This document shows positions 17,067 to 25,492 of a DNA stretch of 36,895 nucleotides, piece after piece. The position numbers were made by a program, and so were the translations under genes. The DNA is from Acidobacteriota bacterium (lineage in GTDB: Bacteria; Acidobacteriota; Blastocatellia; Pyrinomonadales; Pyrinomonadaceae), in contig JAHBSG010000031.1 in NCBI GenBank assembly GCA_019639235.1, forward strand, positions 1 through 36,895. Direction: 5' to 3'. The stretch's first letter is position 1. The number at the start of each line of letters is the position of its first letter. The notes beneath the pieces are model-generated. The model made no database searches. It worked only from the letters and a program-made list of their open reading frames with translations, and was not told the DNA's origin.

Positions 17067-17154
17067 AGATCGATTTGGGATTTGGGAAGTCGGATTGCGG
17101 ATCCGCTTTTGCTTCTATCCACGATCCCAAATCCAAAATTTGAAAATGACTTAT

Positions 17155-17231
17155 GGCGGCTATAGTTCAGGGGTTAGAACGCCAGATTGTGGTTCTGGAT
17201 GTCGTGGGTTCGATTCCCACTAGCCGCCCCA
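17155..17231 (+). tRNA. tRNA-His (anticodon GTG)
   Basis: Eight-base acceptor pairing GGCGGCTA with TAGCCGCC includes the His-specific G-1:C73 pair. Anticodon arm CCAGA-TTGTGGT-TCTGG gives anticodon GTG. T arm GTGGG-TTCGATT-CCCAC. Here the CCA end is encoded (17229-17231), unlike the neighbouring tRNA-Arg. Confidence 0.95.
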
Positions 17232-17342
17232 TTACTTCCCAATAATCGAATCTTTCCATAACAAAATTATTTGATCGCTTCCCAATTTTTCTTTAATTTC
17301 GGGGCCGGTGTGGTTTATTATTTTGATTGAGGTCCTCTCGTT

Positions 17343-18899
17343 TTGAAAGCAGGGTTTTTCTTTCTACATTTCTTGCTCTGTGTTTTTGTCCTCGCTTTTC
17401 AGGCGGCCGGGCAAACGCGCTCGGATAGGTTCGTGAAAGACGAACTACTCGTCAAGTTTGATACCGGCTATACCTCCGAAGCGATCGCCTCGGTCCACGA
17501 TCGACTCAACGCAAGCGTTCTCGAACGTCTTGGTGACACCGGGTGGCAGCGGATTCGCATTTCCGCAGGCCAAAGCGTCGAGACGGCCATTGCACAATAC
17601 AAAAAGTTTCCCGCCGTCATCGCCGCCCAGCCAAACTTCTATTACGAACTGACCGCTCTTCCCGACGACCCGCAGTATTCGAATGCCGGGCTCTGGGGTT
17701 TGCCGAAGATCTCTGCCCCGGCCGCCTGGGACATCACGACCGGCTCGAGCACAGTGATCGTCGCCGTTATCGATACCGGAATGCGGCTTGGGCACGAAGA
17801 CCTCGCGGCGAACCTCTGGGTTAATTCCGGCGAGATCGCGAACAACGGCATCGACGACGACGGCAACGGATATATTGACGACGTACACGGTTGGGATTTT
17901 CGCTTTGAGGACAGCGACCCGGCCGATCAGCACGGCCATGGAACGCACGTTTCGGGCACGATTGGGGCAGTTGGGAACAACGCTACCGGCATCGTCGGCG
18001 TCAACTGGAACGTCCGCATAATGCCGATAAAGATCTACAGCCAGGCCGCCAACGATACAACCTCAGCGATGCTTATCAACGCATATAATTACGTGCGGAT
18101 GATGAAGCTCGCCGGCCATAACATCCGCGTTACCAATAATTCTTATGGCGGTTGTGCCGAAGCCTGCGGATACGATCAAGCGACGAAAGACGCAATTGAC
18201 GCTCTTGGTGATGCCGGAGTCCTAAACGTCTTTGCTGCAGGAAACAACGGCCGAAACACGGACAACCTGCCGTTCTATCCGGGCAGCTATGACTCGCCGA
18301 GCATTCTTAATGTCGCCGCATCAACAAGCGTCGATTCCCGTGCAAGCTTTTCCAACTTCGGCACTGTCTCTGTCGATCTTGCCGCTCCCGGTTCCGGGAT
18401 CTACAGCACGACCAACGGCTCGAATTCGAGCTACGGAAATATGAACGGAACCTCGATGGCCGCTCCGCACGTCGCCGGAGTTGCGGCCTTGCTTGCTGCC
18501 CAGCATCCGTCGCTTGATGCTCGTTCGCTGAAAGCGACGATCATGAATAACGCAGACGTTCTGCCTGAATGGGCGGGTGTAGTGAAAACATCAGCGCGAT
18601 TAAATGCCGCCGCGGCTCTCCAAAATCCGGTCAACTGTACCGCTGACGTTGGCCTGCTCGAAAGGCAAATTCCGACCAAAGGCGGGTTGCTCAAGATCAC
18701 GATAAACACGCAGCCAAACTGCGATTTCACGGTCAAGCCGGGAAGCCGGTGGATACGTGTATTGGATCGAAGCCAGACATCAGGCACGGCCGTTGTTGAT
18801 GTCTTTATCGGCGTTAACCCATCGATCAGCCGCAGTTCGACGCTAGAGGTTGGCGGCCAGACGATCACGCTTATCCAAAACCGATCCGGCGGGAAATAA
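17343..18899 (+). CDS. Secreted subtilisin-family (S8) serine protease with C-terminal BACON-like domain
   Basis: 518 residues. The start is TTG at 17343, chosen because GAGGT (17329-17333) is correctly spaced and the product begins with a clean signal peptide (KAGFFFLHFLLCVFVLAFQAAGQ). An inhibitor-like propeptide covers ~30-105 (DELLVKFDTGYTSEA ... IAAQPNFYYEL). The catalytic domain has Asp144 in VAVIDTGM, His199 in HGHGTHVSGTIGAVG and Ser371 in GTSMAAPHVAGVAAL. Residues ~430-515 (two cysteines, LLKITINTQPNCDFTVKPGSRWIRV, VGGQTITLIQ) look like a BACON-type beta sandwich, which binds glycans or mucin in other phyla. It is probably an extracellular degradative protease. Confidence 0.9.
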   Translation: MKAGFFFLHFLLCVFVLAFQAAGQTRSDRFVKDELLVKFDTGYTSEAIASVHDRLNASVLERLGDTGWQRIRISAGQSVETAIAQYKKFPAVIAAQPNFYYELTALPDDPQYSNAGLWGLPKISAPAAWDITTGSSTVIVAVIDTGMRLGHEDLAANLWVNSGEIANNGIDDDGNGYIDDVHGWDFRFEDSDPADQHGHGTHVSGTIGAVGNNATGIVGVNWNVRIMPIKIYSQAANDTTSAMLINAYNYVRMMKLAGHNIRVTNNSYGGCAEACGYDQATKDAIDALGDAGVLNVFAAGNNGRNTDNLPFYPGSYDSPSILNVAASTSVDSRASFSNFGTVSVDLAAPGSGIYSTTNGSNSSYGNMNGTSMAAPHVAGVAALLAAQHPSLDARSLKATIMNNADVLPEWAGVVKTSARLNAAAALQNPVNCTADVGLLERQIPTKGGLLKITINTQPNCDFTVKPGSRWIRVLDRSQTSGTAVVDVFIGVNPSISRSSTLEVGGQTITLIQNRSGGK

Positions 18900-19100
18900 T
18901 TTCCGGGTTGACCAACTATTTTGGCCGCCGAGGCGTCAAAAAGCAGAATTATTTGAAATTTGGGCCAAAATGCCTGTTTGATTGTCTTACGGAGCAAGAT
19001 TTCTGTCTTGCCACGGCCACTCGGAAGACTGTATAGTTAGAGATTCGGACGCGACCCTCAATTGAATTCAGCGGGCATGCGTCTTTTTTAGGAACTGATC

Positions 19101-20063
19101 ATGAAAAATAACCATTTCGCCGGTCGGATCGCGTGCACGATGCTGGCTGTTTTTGTTCTAGCAACCGCATCGATCGCCCAGCTAACACTTCGCGAGGCGA
19201 CGGACGTCGATGGCGACGGAAAAACCGACTACACGGTCTTTCGGCCGAGCAACAACGCCTGGTATTCGCTGCTCAGCAACGGCGGCTTTTCGATCCAAAC
19301 GTTTGGCCTCGCTAATGAGGATTTCGTCACCCCGGGCGACTTTGATGGCGACGGAAAAGGCGACATCGCGGTTTGGCGCGATACGACAGGGGTTTGGTAT
19401 TGGCTCAACAGCTCGAACAACACCTTCAACGCCATTACATTCGGCATCAGCGGCGATGAACCTGTCGCTCGCGACTACGACGGCGATGGCAAGACCGACG
19501 TTGCTGTTGTCCGCCGTACGAACGGCAACATGATCTGGTACGTTTACCGCTCGTCAGATCAGGGCTTTACGGCGTTCCAGTTTGGCCTGACGACCGACTT
19601 CACCGCACCCGGTGACTACGACGGTGACGGCAAATTCGATTTCGCCGTTCAGCGTCCCGGTGCAACTCCGACCTCACAGGCGGTCTTCTATGCCGCACTG
19701 AGCAACGGCGGCGTCGAGATCATTCCGTGGGGTCTGAGCAACGACCTTGTCGTTCCGGGTGATTACGATGGCGACGGGAAGACCGATTATGCGGTCGTCC
19801 GCGAAGGCTCAACGCCGGATGCGAACCTCGTTTGGTACATCCGCCGTAGTTCCGATGGCGGCTTCAACGCCTACTCGTTCGGCCTGACCGGCTCTGACCT
19901 TCTGGTTCAGGGTGATTATGACGGCGATGGCAAAACCGACATTGCTGTCTGGAGAAATACCGACGGCCAGTTCTTCGTACTGAACAGCTCGAATCTGTCG
20001 CTTACGGTCAATCAGTGGGGTTCGCCGAACGACTTCCCGGTCGCAAGCTACGATACTCACTAA
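19101..20063 (+). CDS. Secreted FG-GAP/VCBS-like repeat protein
   Basis: 320 residues. A signal peptide (CTMLAVFVLATASIAQ) is followed by six ~48-residue repeats, each with a calcium-binding loop such as DVDGDGKTDYTVFR, DFDGDGKGDIAVWR or DYDGDGKTDVAVVR and a W(Y/F)-containing strand before F-G. The layout is that of a beta-propeller with Dx(D/N)xDG-type loops. It has no other domain. The same six-repeat module forms the C-terminus of the large protein at 30517-33135. Role unknown; surface adhesion or scaffold is plausible. An AGGAA precedes the ATG at 19101, and a strong terminator follows. Confidence 0.85.
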   Translation: MKNNHFAGRIACTMLAVFVLATASIAQLTLREATDVDGDGKTDYTVFRPSNNAWYSLLSNGGFSIQTFGLANEDFVTPGDFDGDGKGDIAVWRDTTGVWYWLNSSNNTFNAITFGISGDEPVARDYDGDGKTDVAVVRRTNGNMIWYVYRSSDQGFTAFQFGLTTDFTAPGDYDGDGKFDFAVQRPGATPTSQAVFYAALSNGGVEIIPWGLSNDLVVPGDYDGDGKTDYAVVREGSTPDANLVWYIRRSSDGGFNAYSFGLTGSDLLVQGDYDGDGKTDIAVWRNTDGQFFVLNSSNLSLTVNQWGSPNDFPVASYDTH

Positions 20064-20085
20064 TCTTTCGCAAATTTGGAAAATG

Positions 20086-20123
20086 GAGCCGAGTCCGTAA
20101 TGGTACTCGGCTCTTTCTTTTTG
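20086..20123 (+). terminator. Rho-independent terminator after the repeat protein
   Basis: GAGCCGAGT (20086-20094) pairs perfectly with ACTCGGCTC (20105-20113) around a 10-nt loop, followed by TTTCTTTTTG. Confidence 0.9.
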
Positions 20124-20149
20124 TTCGATTTACGGTAGTATTTTGTTGG

Positions 20150-21172
20150 ATGGTTGAAGCTAATACCAACGCTCAGCGGGTACTGGATACATTTCCGCAT
20201 CGGAAGATAGCGGTCGTCGGCGACCTTGTCGCAGACCGCTATCTTCGCGGAACGATCGACCGTGTCTCGCGTGAGGCTCCTGTCCTTATCGTCAAGCACG
20301 ATCAGACAGAGACGTTTCCCGGCGGTGCGGCAAACGCCGCTGCGAATATCGCATCGCTCGGCGGCGCTTCGCTAGCTGTGGGGATCGTCGGTAACGACCC
20401 ATCGGGCGAGGAACTAACCGCCGAGCTTGCCGCCCTTGGTGTTGAAACGCGGTCGATCGTCGTTTCGTCAAGCTATAGCACCACGACCAAGACCCGTGTC
20501 CTCGCCGGACGCAGCACTTCTTCGCGGCAGCAGGTGCTTAGGATCGATAACGAGGACAGAACCGGCCCGAGCCCGCAGGACCGCTCGGCAATGCGTGAAA
20601 AAGCGGTTTCAGCGGCCGCCGAATCCGACGCGATCATCGTCTCTGATTACGGCTACGGTGCGGTCGATCCCGAACTTTATTCGGCGGTTCTCGCCATTGC
20701 CAACGACCGCGGAATCCCGATCGTCGTTGATTCTCGCTATCGGCTGGCTGAGTTTCGCGGCGCGACCGCAGCAACGCCAAATCTTGAAGAGGCCGAAGCG
20801 ATCATCGGCTCCGGCTTCGAGAATGCCGCTGCGGACGGCCTCAGGCAGCAGCTCGCTTACCGTGCCTTGCTCATCACCCGCGGCGGCAATGGCATGCTGC
20901 TCTCCGAGGAAGGCCGGCCGGTGACACATATTCCGGTCGTTGGCCCGAGTGAACCCGTTGACGTGACCGGTGCGGGCGATACGGTTATTGCGGTCTTCAC
21001 GATGGCGCTCGCCGCAGGGTTCGATTTCCACCTCGCAGCCACCATCGCAAATCACGCCGGCGGGATCGTTGTTATGAAACGCGGTACGGCCACTGTTTCG
21101 CTCGAAGAGTTGGCCGAGTCACTTTCCACGGAGGCTCCAAGCGTCTCCGCCGCAGTCGACGAAACGTTATGA
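20150..21172 (+). CDS. rfaE1: D-glycero-beta-D-manno-heptose-7-phosphate kinase
   Basis: 340 residues; PfkB/ribokinase fold. It phosphorylates heptose 7-phosphate at C1 for ADP-heptose and LPS core synthesis. The ATG at 20150 gives [24 protein letters not shown] and [19 protein letters not shown] near the N-terminus, and the PfkB signature [19 protein letters not shown] near residue 270. Equivalent to the kinase half of HldE. It overlaps the next gene by 4 nt (ATGA), so kinase and nucleotidyltransferase are separate but coupled polypeptides. Confidence 0.92.
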   Translation: MVEANTNAQRVLDTFPHRKIAVVGDLVADRYLRGTIDRVSREAPVLIVKHDQTETFPGGAANAAANIASLGGASLAVGIVGNDPSGEELTAELAALGVETRSIVVSSSYSTTTKTRVLAGRSTSSRQQVLRIDNEDRTGPSPQDRSAMREKAVSAAAESDAIIVSDYGYGAVDPELYSAVLAIANDRGIPIVVDSRYRLAEFRGATAATPNLEEAEAIIGSGFENAAADGLRQQLAYRALLITRGGNGMLLSEEGRPVTHIPVVGPSEPVDVTGAGDTVIAVFTMALAAGFDFHLAATIANHAGGIVVMKRGTATVSLEELAESLSTEAPSVSAAVDETL

Positions 21173-21645
21173 TCACACCCGCACCGATCCTCGATCGCGA
21201 CGAGATAACCCGGTTCGCCGCCGAGCGACGGGCCGGGGAAGAGAGCATTGTCCTCGCTAACGGATGTTTCGACCTGCTCCATGTTGGCCACGTCCGGTAT
21301 CTTGCAGAGGCGAAAGCTCTCGGTGACGTGCTTGTCGTCGGGATCAACAGCGACCGCCAAGTCGCGAAATTGAAGGGCCCGGGCCGTCCCGCCGTTCCCG
21401 CCGAGGAGCGTGCGGAACTGATCGCCTCGCTTCGGTTCGTCGATGCCGTTACGATATTTGACGAGCCGACCGTAACGGAACTGATCCTCGCGATCCGGCC
21501 CGACGTACACACGAAAGGAACCGACTATACAGAGGCGAACGTGCCCGAGCGCGATGTTGTACTTTCGATCGGCGGCCGAGTCGCGATCGTCGGCGACCCG
21601 AAGGATCATTCATCGTCAGACATGATCGACGCGCTTGCCCGTTAA
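21169..21645 (+). CDS. rfaE2: D-glycero-beta-D-manno-heptose 1-phosphate adenylyltransferase
   Basis: 158 residues; the HldE C-terminal half as a separate enzyme. [24 protein letters not shown] carries the HxGH nucleotidyltransferase motif, followed by [29 protein letters not shown] and DYTEANVPE. It transfers AMP from ATP to heptose 1-phosphate, giving ADP-heptose. Coupled to rfaE1 by the ATGA overlap. The presence of both suggests a heptose-containing outer-membrane glycolipid. Confidence 0.93.
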   Translation: MITPAPILDRDEITRFAAERRAGEESIVLANGCFDLLHVGHVRYLAEAKALGDVLVVGINSDRQVAKLKGPGRPAVPAEERAELIASLRFVDAVTIFDEPTVTELILAIRPDVHTKGTDYTEANVPERDVVLSIGGRVAIVGDPKDHSSSDMIDALAR

Positions 21646-21663
21646 GGCGTAAGTACCCAAGAG

Positions 21664-22221
21664 ATGGAAACGGTTCGAACCAAGACCGATCTGATCATCG
21701 AGGTCTGGGAACGCCTCGATTGCGAAAGCATCGGCCGGCCCGAACTCGAGGCGATCGAGGCCGCCGTCCGCGAACGCTTCGGCCCGCAGGCGGTCGATCC
21801 GGTAATGGTCATCGCCCGGCTGCTTGCCGATGAAGGTGCCGAACTCCGCCACGCGGAGCTGATGGAGCTGCACATCGAGCGCGACGAGGATCGGCCGTAT
21901 GATGCGGCGTTTCGCGTTCTTTTCGACTTTACCGGGCTTGAATGTGCACGCTCGTCGCTGCGGCGGATGGAGAACCTCCGCAAGAAGTTTACCGAACGGA
22001 AGGACCGCGAAGGCCTTCGCCTTCTTCGGCAGCTTGCGATCGAGGAAAAGGACGACCTGATCAACTCCTCCGGTTCTCGCCTTCGTCCGTTGCCGGAGGC
22101 CGTGCGAAGGGAGATAGCGGAATGGTTGACGATCTGGCTCGGCTCGCCGGAGGTGTTTGAGGCCTGGATCGAGATGCGGCAGTCCTCGGCCGATTACGCC
22201 GAACGCTTTCTTGAGCGCTAA
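21664..22221 (+). CDS. Conserved hypothetical protein between rfaE2 and rsmE
   Basis: 185 residues, highly charged and mostly helical, with no signal peptide or membrane segment. Visible segments: LIIEVWERLDCESIGRPELEAIEAAVRERFG, ADEGAELRHAELMELHIERDED and RRMENLRKKFTERKDREGLRLLRQLAIEEKDDLINSS. I do not recognise the family. It starts 18 nt after rfaE2 and ends 12 nt before rsmE, which puts it in the same transcription unit. Confidence 0.7.
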   Translation: METVRTKTDLIIEVWERLDCESIGRPELEAIEAAVRERFGPQAVDPVMVIARLLADEGAELRHAELMELHIERDEDRPYDAAFRVLFDFTGLECARSSLRRMENLRKKFTERKDREGLRLLRQLAIEEKDDLINSSGSRLRPLPEAVRREIAEWLTIWLGSPEVFEAWIEMRQSSADYAERFLER

Positions 22222-22233
22222 GACCCGATAACG

Positions 22234-22953
22234 ATGCATCGTTTTTATTGTCCACCGCACAATTTCGAGGACGACCGAGCACGGCTTGATGCCGGAGAAA
22301 CGCATCACCTCCGCGACGTCTTGCGGCTCAAGGCCGGCGACCGGGCCAACGTCTTCGATGGCGAAGGACGTGAGTTCACCGCCGAAGTAGGCTCACTTAA
22401 TAAACGCGAGGCCATCCTTCGTGTCATTGCGAGTGTCGAACCGGCGGCACCCGAGTCGCCGCTCGACCTCACAGTCGCCGCCGCCGTGACTCCAGCCGAA
22501 AAGTTTGACCTCGCCGTCGAAAAAGCGGTCGAACTTGGAGTGCGACGTCTCATCCCGCTCATTACCGATCGCACCGAAGTTAAAGCATCGGTCGCCGCCC
22601 GAAGGCTCGAAAGGTGGCGGCGGATCGCTTTTGAAGCCGCAAAACAATGCGGCCGGGCAGTTCTCATGGGCGTTGAGGAACCGATCGAGTTCGGGAGTGT
22701 CTTTGACCGATACCGGGAAGGCCACGTGATCATGTTCAGCGAACGCGGCGGTTCTCGTATCGAGGACATTCCGCCCGGTGTTCCGTTAACGCTGATCTAC
22801 GGGCCAAAAGGCGGTTGGTCTGATACGGAACTGGAGTTTGCGGAAAAAAGAAAAGCCGCCGTTGTCACGCTCGGCGGCCGGATACTTCGTGCTGAAACTG
22901 CTGCGATCGCCCTGACCGCGATCATTCAGCACCGTTTTGGCGATATGAATTAG
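22234..22953 (+). CDS. rsmE: 16S rRNA (uracil(1498)-N(3))-methyltransferase
   Basis: 239 residues. N-terminal PUA-like domain (MHRFYCPPHNFEDDRARLDAGETHHLRDVLRLKAGDRANVFDG) and C-terminal SPOUT knot with EKAVELGVRRLIPLITDRTEVK, LIYGPKGGWSDTELE and VTLGGRILRAETAAIALTAIIQH. SAM-dependent methylation of U1498 in the 30S decoding region. Its stop overlaps that of the convergent gene downstream by 4 nt. Confidence 0.95.
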   Translation: MHRFYCPPHNFEDDRARLDAGETHHLRDVLRLKAGDRANVFDGEGREFTAEVGSLNKREAILRVIASVEPAAPESPLDLTVAAAVTPAEKFDLAVEKAVELGVRRLIPLITDRTEVKASVAARRLERWRRIAFEAAKQCGRAVLMGVEEPIEFGSVFDRYREGHVIMFSERGGSRIEDIPPGVPLTLIYGPKGGWSDTELEFAEKRKAAVVTLGGRILRAETAAIALTAIIQHRFGDMN

Positions 22954-23495
22954 ATCTCGTTCCGCACTGTTCGCGGCCGGTAATACGCATCGCCCCGTTG
23001 CGTCATTTTCGCCTTTTCCCCGAGCGTTTGAATAACGGACTCAAGAAGCTTCAGATTGTCCAGCTTGAAGCTGACCGTGCCGCTGACGTCCGCATCTCGG
23101 TCCGCAAACTGAACGATCAGATAACGCTTCTTTTCCTTGATCAGCCCGCCGAGCACCGACCCCGGAAGAGGTATGTTGCGAACCACATTGCCGGTCGTCG
23201 AGGTGACCGAACGCGACTGCGGCGAGATGACGCTGATCTGTTGGAACCCGATCGAGAACTTCTCCTTGCCGTCCTTGCCGTAAAAGACGATGCGTTCGTT
23301 AATGTCGTCGAACTTCAGCGTGCCGGACTCTTTCTTACCGTAGCCGAACATCCCGCCTTCGTATTTCGCCTCAAAGGATTGCGGTGCCGGGTCTTTCCTG
23401 TCACTGGATGTCCCGTCAGTGCCCGCCGGCCGCACCTGAGCCGCAATGCCGGCCGATGCCGCCAGCAGAAAGAACGCCGTAAAAAAGCTCTTCAT
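22950..23495 (-). CDS. Secreted hypothetical protein
   Basis: 181 residues. Signal peptide MKSFFTAFFLLAASAGIAAQ. The mature part is predicted mostly beta: SFEAKYEGGMFGYGKKESGTLKFDDINERIVFYGKDGKEKFSIGFQQI and LIKEKKRYLIVQFADRDADVSGTVSFKLDN, a split PH-like pattern of a kind often found in small envelope proteins. The specific function is unknown. Convergent with rsmE; last in a leftward series that begins with the exonuclease, although the 64-bp gap upstream may separate it. Confidence 0.7.
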   Translation of the reverse strand: MKSFFTAFFLLAASAGIAAQVRPAGTDGTSSDRKDPAPQSFEAKYEGGMFGYGKKESGTLKFDDINERIVFYGKDGKEKFSIGFQQISVISPQSRSVTSTTGNVVRNIPLPGSVLGGLIKEKKRYLIVQFADRDADVSGTVSFKLDNLKLLESVIQTLGEKAKMTQRGDAYYRPRTVRNEI

Positions 23496-23559
23496 AGATA
23501 AACCTCAAAATTCCAACGATACGGCATTTAAGACGCTTCGTCATCCAAAATGGTTGTCG

Positions 23560-24357
23560 CTACCCGCTGTTCGATGCGGCTGATCCTGTCTTGCGGCCTT
23601 CAAGCCTTCGGACCGCGAGTTCGACATATTCCTCCGAGATCTCGGAACCGAACCATTCCCTGCCGAGCAAGCCCGCAACCTTGGCGGTCGTCCCGCTGCC
23701 CATAAAGGGGTCGTAAACAGTGTCGCCCGGGTTCGTCCAGGTCCGTATCTGGTCCTCGACAAGCTGCTCCGGAAAGATCGCCGGGTGCTCGAAGGCTATC
23801 TTGTCCTTTGAGGACGACGTGCCGACGTTGTAAAAGAAAATGTTGTTGACCTTGCGTTCTTTCGGGGCCACGTGGTCATGTGCGAGGTCATTTCGGCCGA
23901 CCTTTGTGATCCGAAATGATTTGAAAGCCTTCTCCTGCTTGATCGGTATCGTCAGCGGATTGAACGTCTTCGGCTGGCCCTTCGAGAAACAGAACATATA
24001 CTCGAACGCCTGTCTGTAACGCTTCCCGCAATCACTCGGTATCGGATTGTTCTTGGCATAGATCATCGTGTCGTGGACACGGAAACCGGCTTCGTGGAAC
24101 GCGAATGCATGCGAAAAACTGCTCAGGCTCTCGCTGCCGTTATACGTCCGATCGCCGACGACCCAGATAACGACTCCGCCTTCTTTCGTCTTTTCAAAAA
24201 GCCCGGCGGCGATCTCCTCGACCGGAAAGTGGTAGCCGTTGTAGTCGCGCAGGTCGTCGTACGGCGGGCTCGTTATCGTCATATCGATGAACGAGTCCGG
24301 CAACCGGCCGAACGTCTCAAGACAGTTTTCGTTGTAGATCTTTCCGAATTCGATCAT
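23560..24357 (-). CDS. Site-specific DNA methyltransferase (beta class, probable N4-cytosine or N6-adenine)
   Basis: 265 residues. Catalytic motif IV is TSPPYDD at residues 29-35, and the SAM-binding motif I DPFMGSGTTAKVAG lies at 216-229. This IV-before-I order defines the beta class. TSPPY is common in N4-cytosine enzymes, but N6-adenine members also use it. The intervening target-recognition part (~100-190) includes YAKNNPIPSDCGKRYRQAFEYMFCFSKG. No restriction gene adjoins it; the nearest candidates lie at 5.8-6.9 kb. It is 20 nt downstream of the HAS-barrel-like gene. Confidence 0.9.
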   Translation of the reverse strand: MIEFGKIYNENCLETFGRLPDSFIDMTITSPPYDDLRDYNGYHFPVEEIAAGLFEKTKEGGVVIWVVGDRTYNGSESLSSFSHAFAFHEAGFRVHDTMIYAKNNPIPSDCGKRYRQAFEYMFCFSKGQPKTFNPLTIPIKQEKAFKSFRITKVGRNDLAHDHVAPKERKVNNIFFYNVGTSSSKDKIAFEHPAIFPEQLVEDQIRTWTNPGDTVYDPFMGSGTTAKVAGLLGREWFGSEISEEYVELAVRRLEGRKTGSAASNSG

Positions 24358-24377
24358 TTAGGAAGTCGCTTGTTAGA

Positions 24378-24950
24378 TCAGATCCCCGAATCTCGCCAGG
24401 CGATCGAGCGGCCGATCAGAGCAAGGGCCGGAGCCGGGTCTTCGCCAAAGCTTTCGGTTAGCCGGCCTATTATCGACCGCATCAGCGGCTGGCCGAGCAT
24501 GCCGGCATGCTTTAGAACACGGCTCGTGTAGGTTATGCGAACACCGCCCTCGCCGGCGTGAAACTCGCGAAAATCGGCGTCCGGCATCAACCGAACCAAG
24601 CTGCCATGCGGCAGAACGAACCTCGGCGGTTGCTGTTCATACGGTTCACTCTCATTTTGCCGAAAACCTACGACCAAAATGCCGAGCAAATGTCCCTTCT
24701 CGCCGCCGGTCTCACCTGGGGCAAGCCCGAACGCCGGCTGGGCACCGATCCGCTGCCCCGTGCCCGAGATCTCAGGGTTAAAGATGCGCGTGTCAAAAAC
24801 GACGCCGACCGCAGTGGTTTCCCCCGAGACGATCTCGACAAAATCCCCAAAGCCCGGCGTCTGCCCGGCCTCGTTCAGGTCTTTGTTCTTTAACCGGGCG
24901 ATATACTCGAGATGTGAGTTCGACCCGATGACGGTCGCTACAGGCGTCAT
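24378..24950 (-). CDS. HAS-barrel-like protein (HerA N-terminal-domain homologue)
   Basis: 190 residues from ATG 24950, 1 nt after the upstream stop; a TTG at 24974 would overlap the upstream gene and has a ribosome site too close. The N-terminal TPVATVIGSNSHLEYIARLKN..., GDFVEIVSGETTAVGVVFDT pattern resembles the HAS barrel of HerA-type ATPases and ATP synthases, which seats the hexamer and binds NurA nuclease. No Walker motif follows, so the ATPase part is absent. Stand-alone HAS-barrel proteins exist beside herA/nurA in several phyla; neither is visible here. Family call is tentative. Confidence 0.45.
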   Translation of the reverse strand: MTPVATVIGSNSHLEYIARLKNKDLNEAGQTPGFGDFVEIVSGETTAVGVVFDTRIFNPEISGTGQRIGAQPAFGLAPGETGGEKGHLLGILVVGFRQNESEPYEQQPPRFVLPHGSLVRLMPDADFREFHAGEGGVRITYTSRVLKHAGMLGQPLMRSIIGRLTESFGEDPAPALALIGRSIAWRDSGI

Positions 24951-24951
24951 T

Positions 24952-25431
24952 TTATATCGAAGGAACGTGGCCAAGCTCCGGGATCAAATAGAGCAGCCAC
25001 CAAAGAAGTATCTGGACCGCAAGGACCGGCAGGCTGCCGGCAACGGTACCGAACCCAAGCCTCATTCCGGCTCGATCATCCCGCCGCACAGACGCGATCC
25101 CCGCTGCAGTACCGAGCAAGAACGTGACCGGAATGAACAAAATGCCAAGATACGGTACCAACGAATAGACGAAACACGCCCACGAAAGCTCGGCAAGGTT
25201 GTTCTCACGCCTTACGCCGAAGACCTGCTCAGCCGAAACCACGCCCGCTTCGCCCATCTGTAGCGTTTGCCTTTGGAGCCCGTAAGATGATCGGAGAGAA
25301 TCGAGCGGCTGATAATCCTCGGACAGCAGTTTATTGCACACCGGGCAAAACTTCTCTTCCGAAAAACGAACCGAAGTGCCGCACGCCGAGCAAACGGTAA
25401 TTGTCCTGATCGGTGTCTCTTCGGTATTCAT
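24952..25431 (-). CDS. Zinc-ribbon membrane protein
   Basis: 159 residues from ATG 25431 (a GTG three codons upstream is possible). An N-terminal zinc ribbon CSACGTSVRFSEEKFCPVC carries two CxxC pairs. It is followed by a polar linker and two strongly hydrophobic segments (SWACFVYSLVPYLGILFIPVTFLLGTAAGIA and GTVAGSLPVLAVQILLWWLLYLIPELG), so the ribbon would face the cytoplasm. Function unknown. It lies 61 nt downstream of the exonuclease and 1 nt before the HAS-barrel-like gene. Confidence 0.75.
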   Translation of the reverse strand: MNTEETPIRTITVCSACGTSVRFSEEKFCPVCNKLLSEDYQPLDSLRSSYGLQRQTLQMGEAGVVSAEQVFGVRRENNLAELSWACFVYSLVPYLGILFIPVTFLLGTAAGIASVRRDDRAGMRLGFGTVAGSLPVLAVQILLWWLLYLIPELGHVPSI

Positions 25432-25492
25432 ATTCGGCACGACCGCCCCACGCTGTCAGATTCGGTGCCACGGCCGCGGTTTCGGTTGCCGG

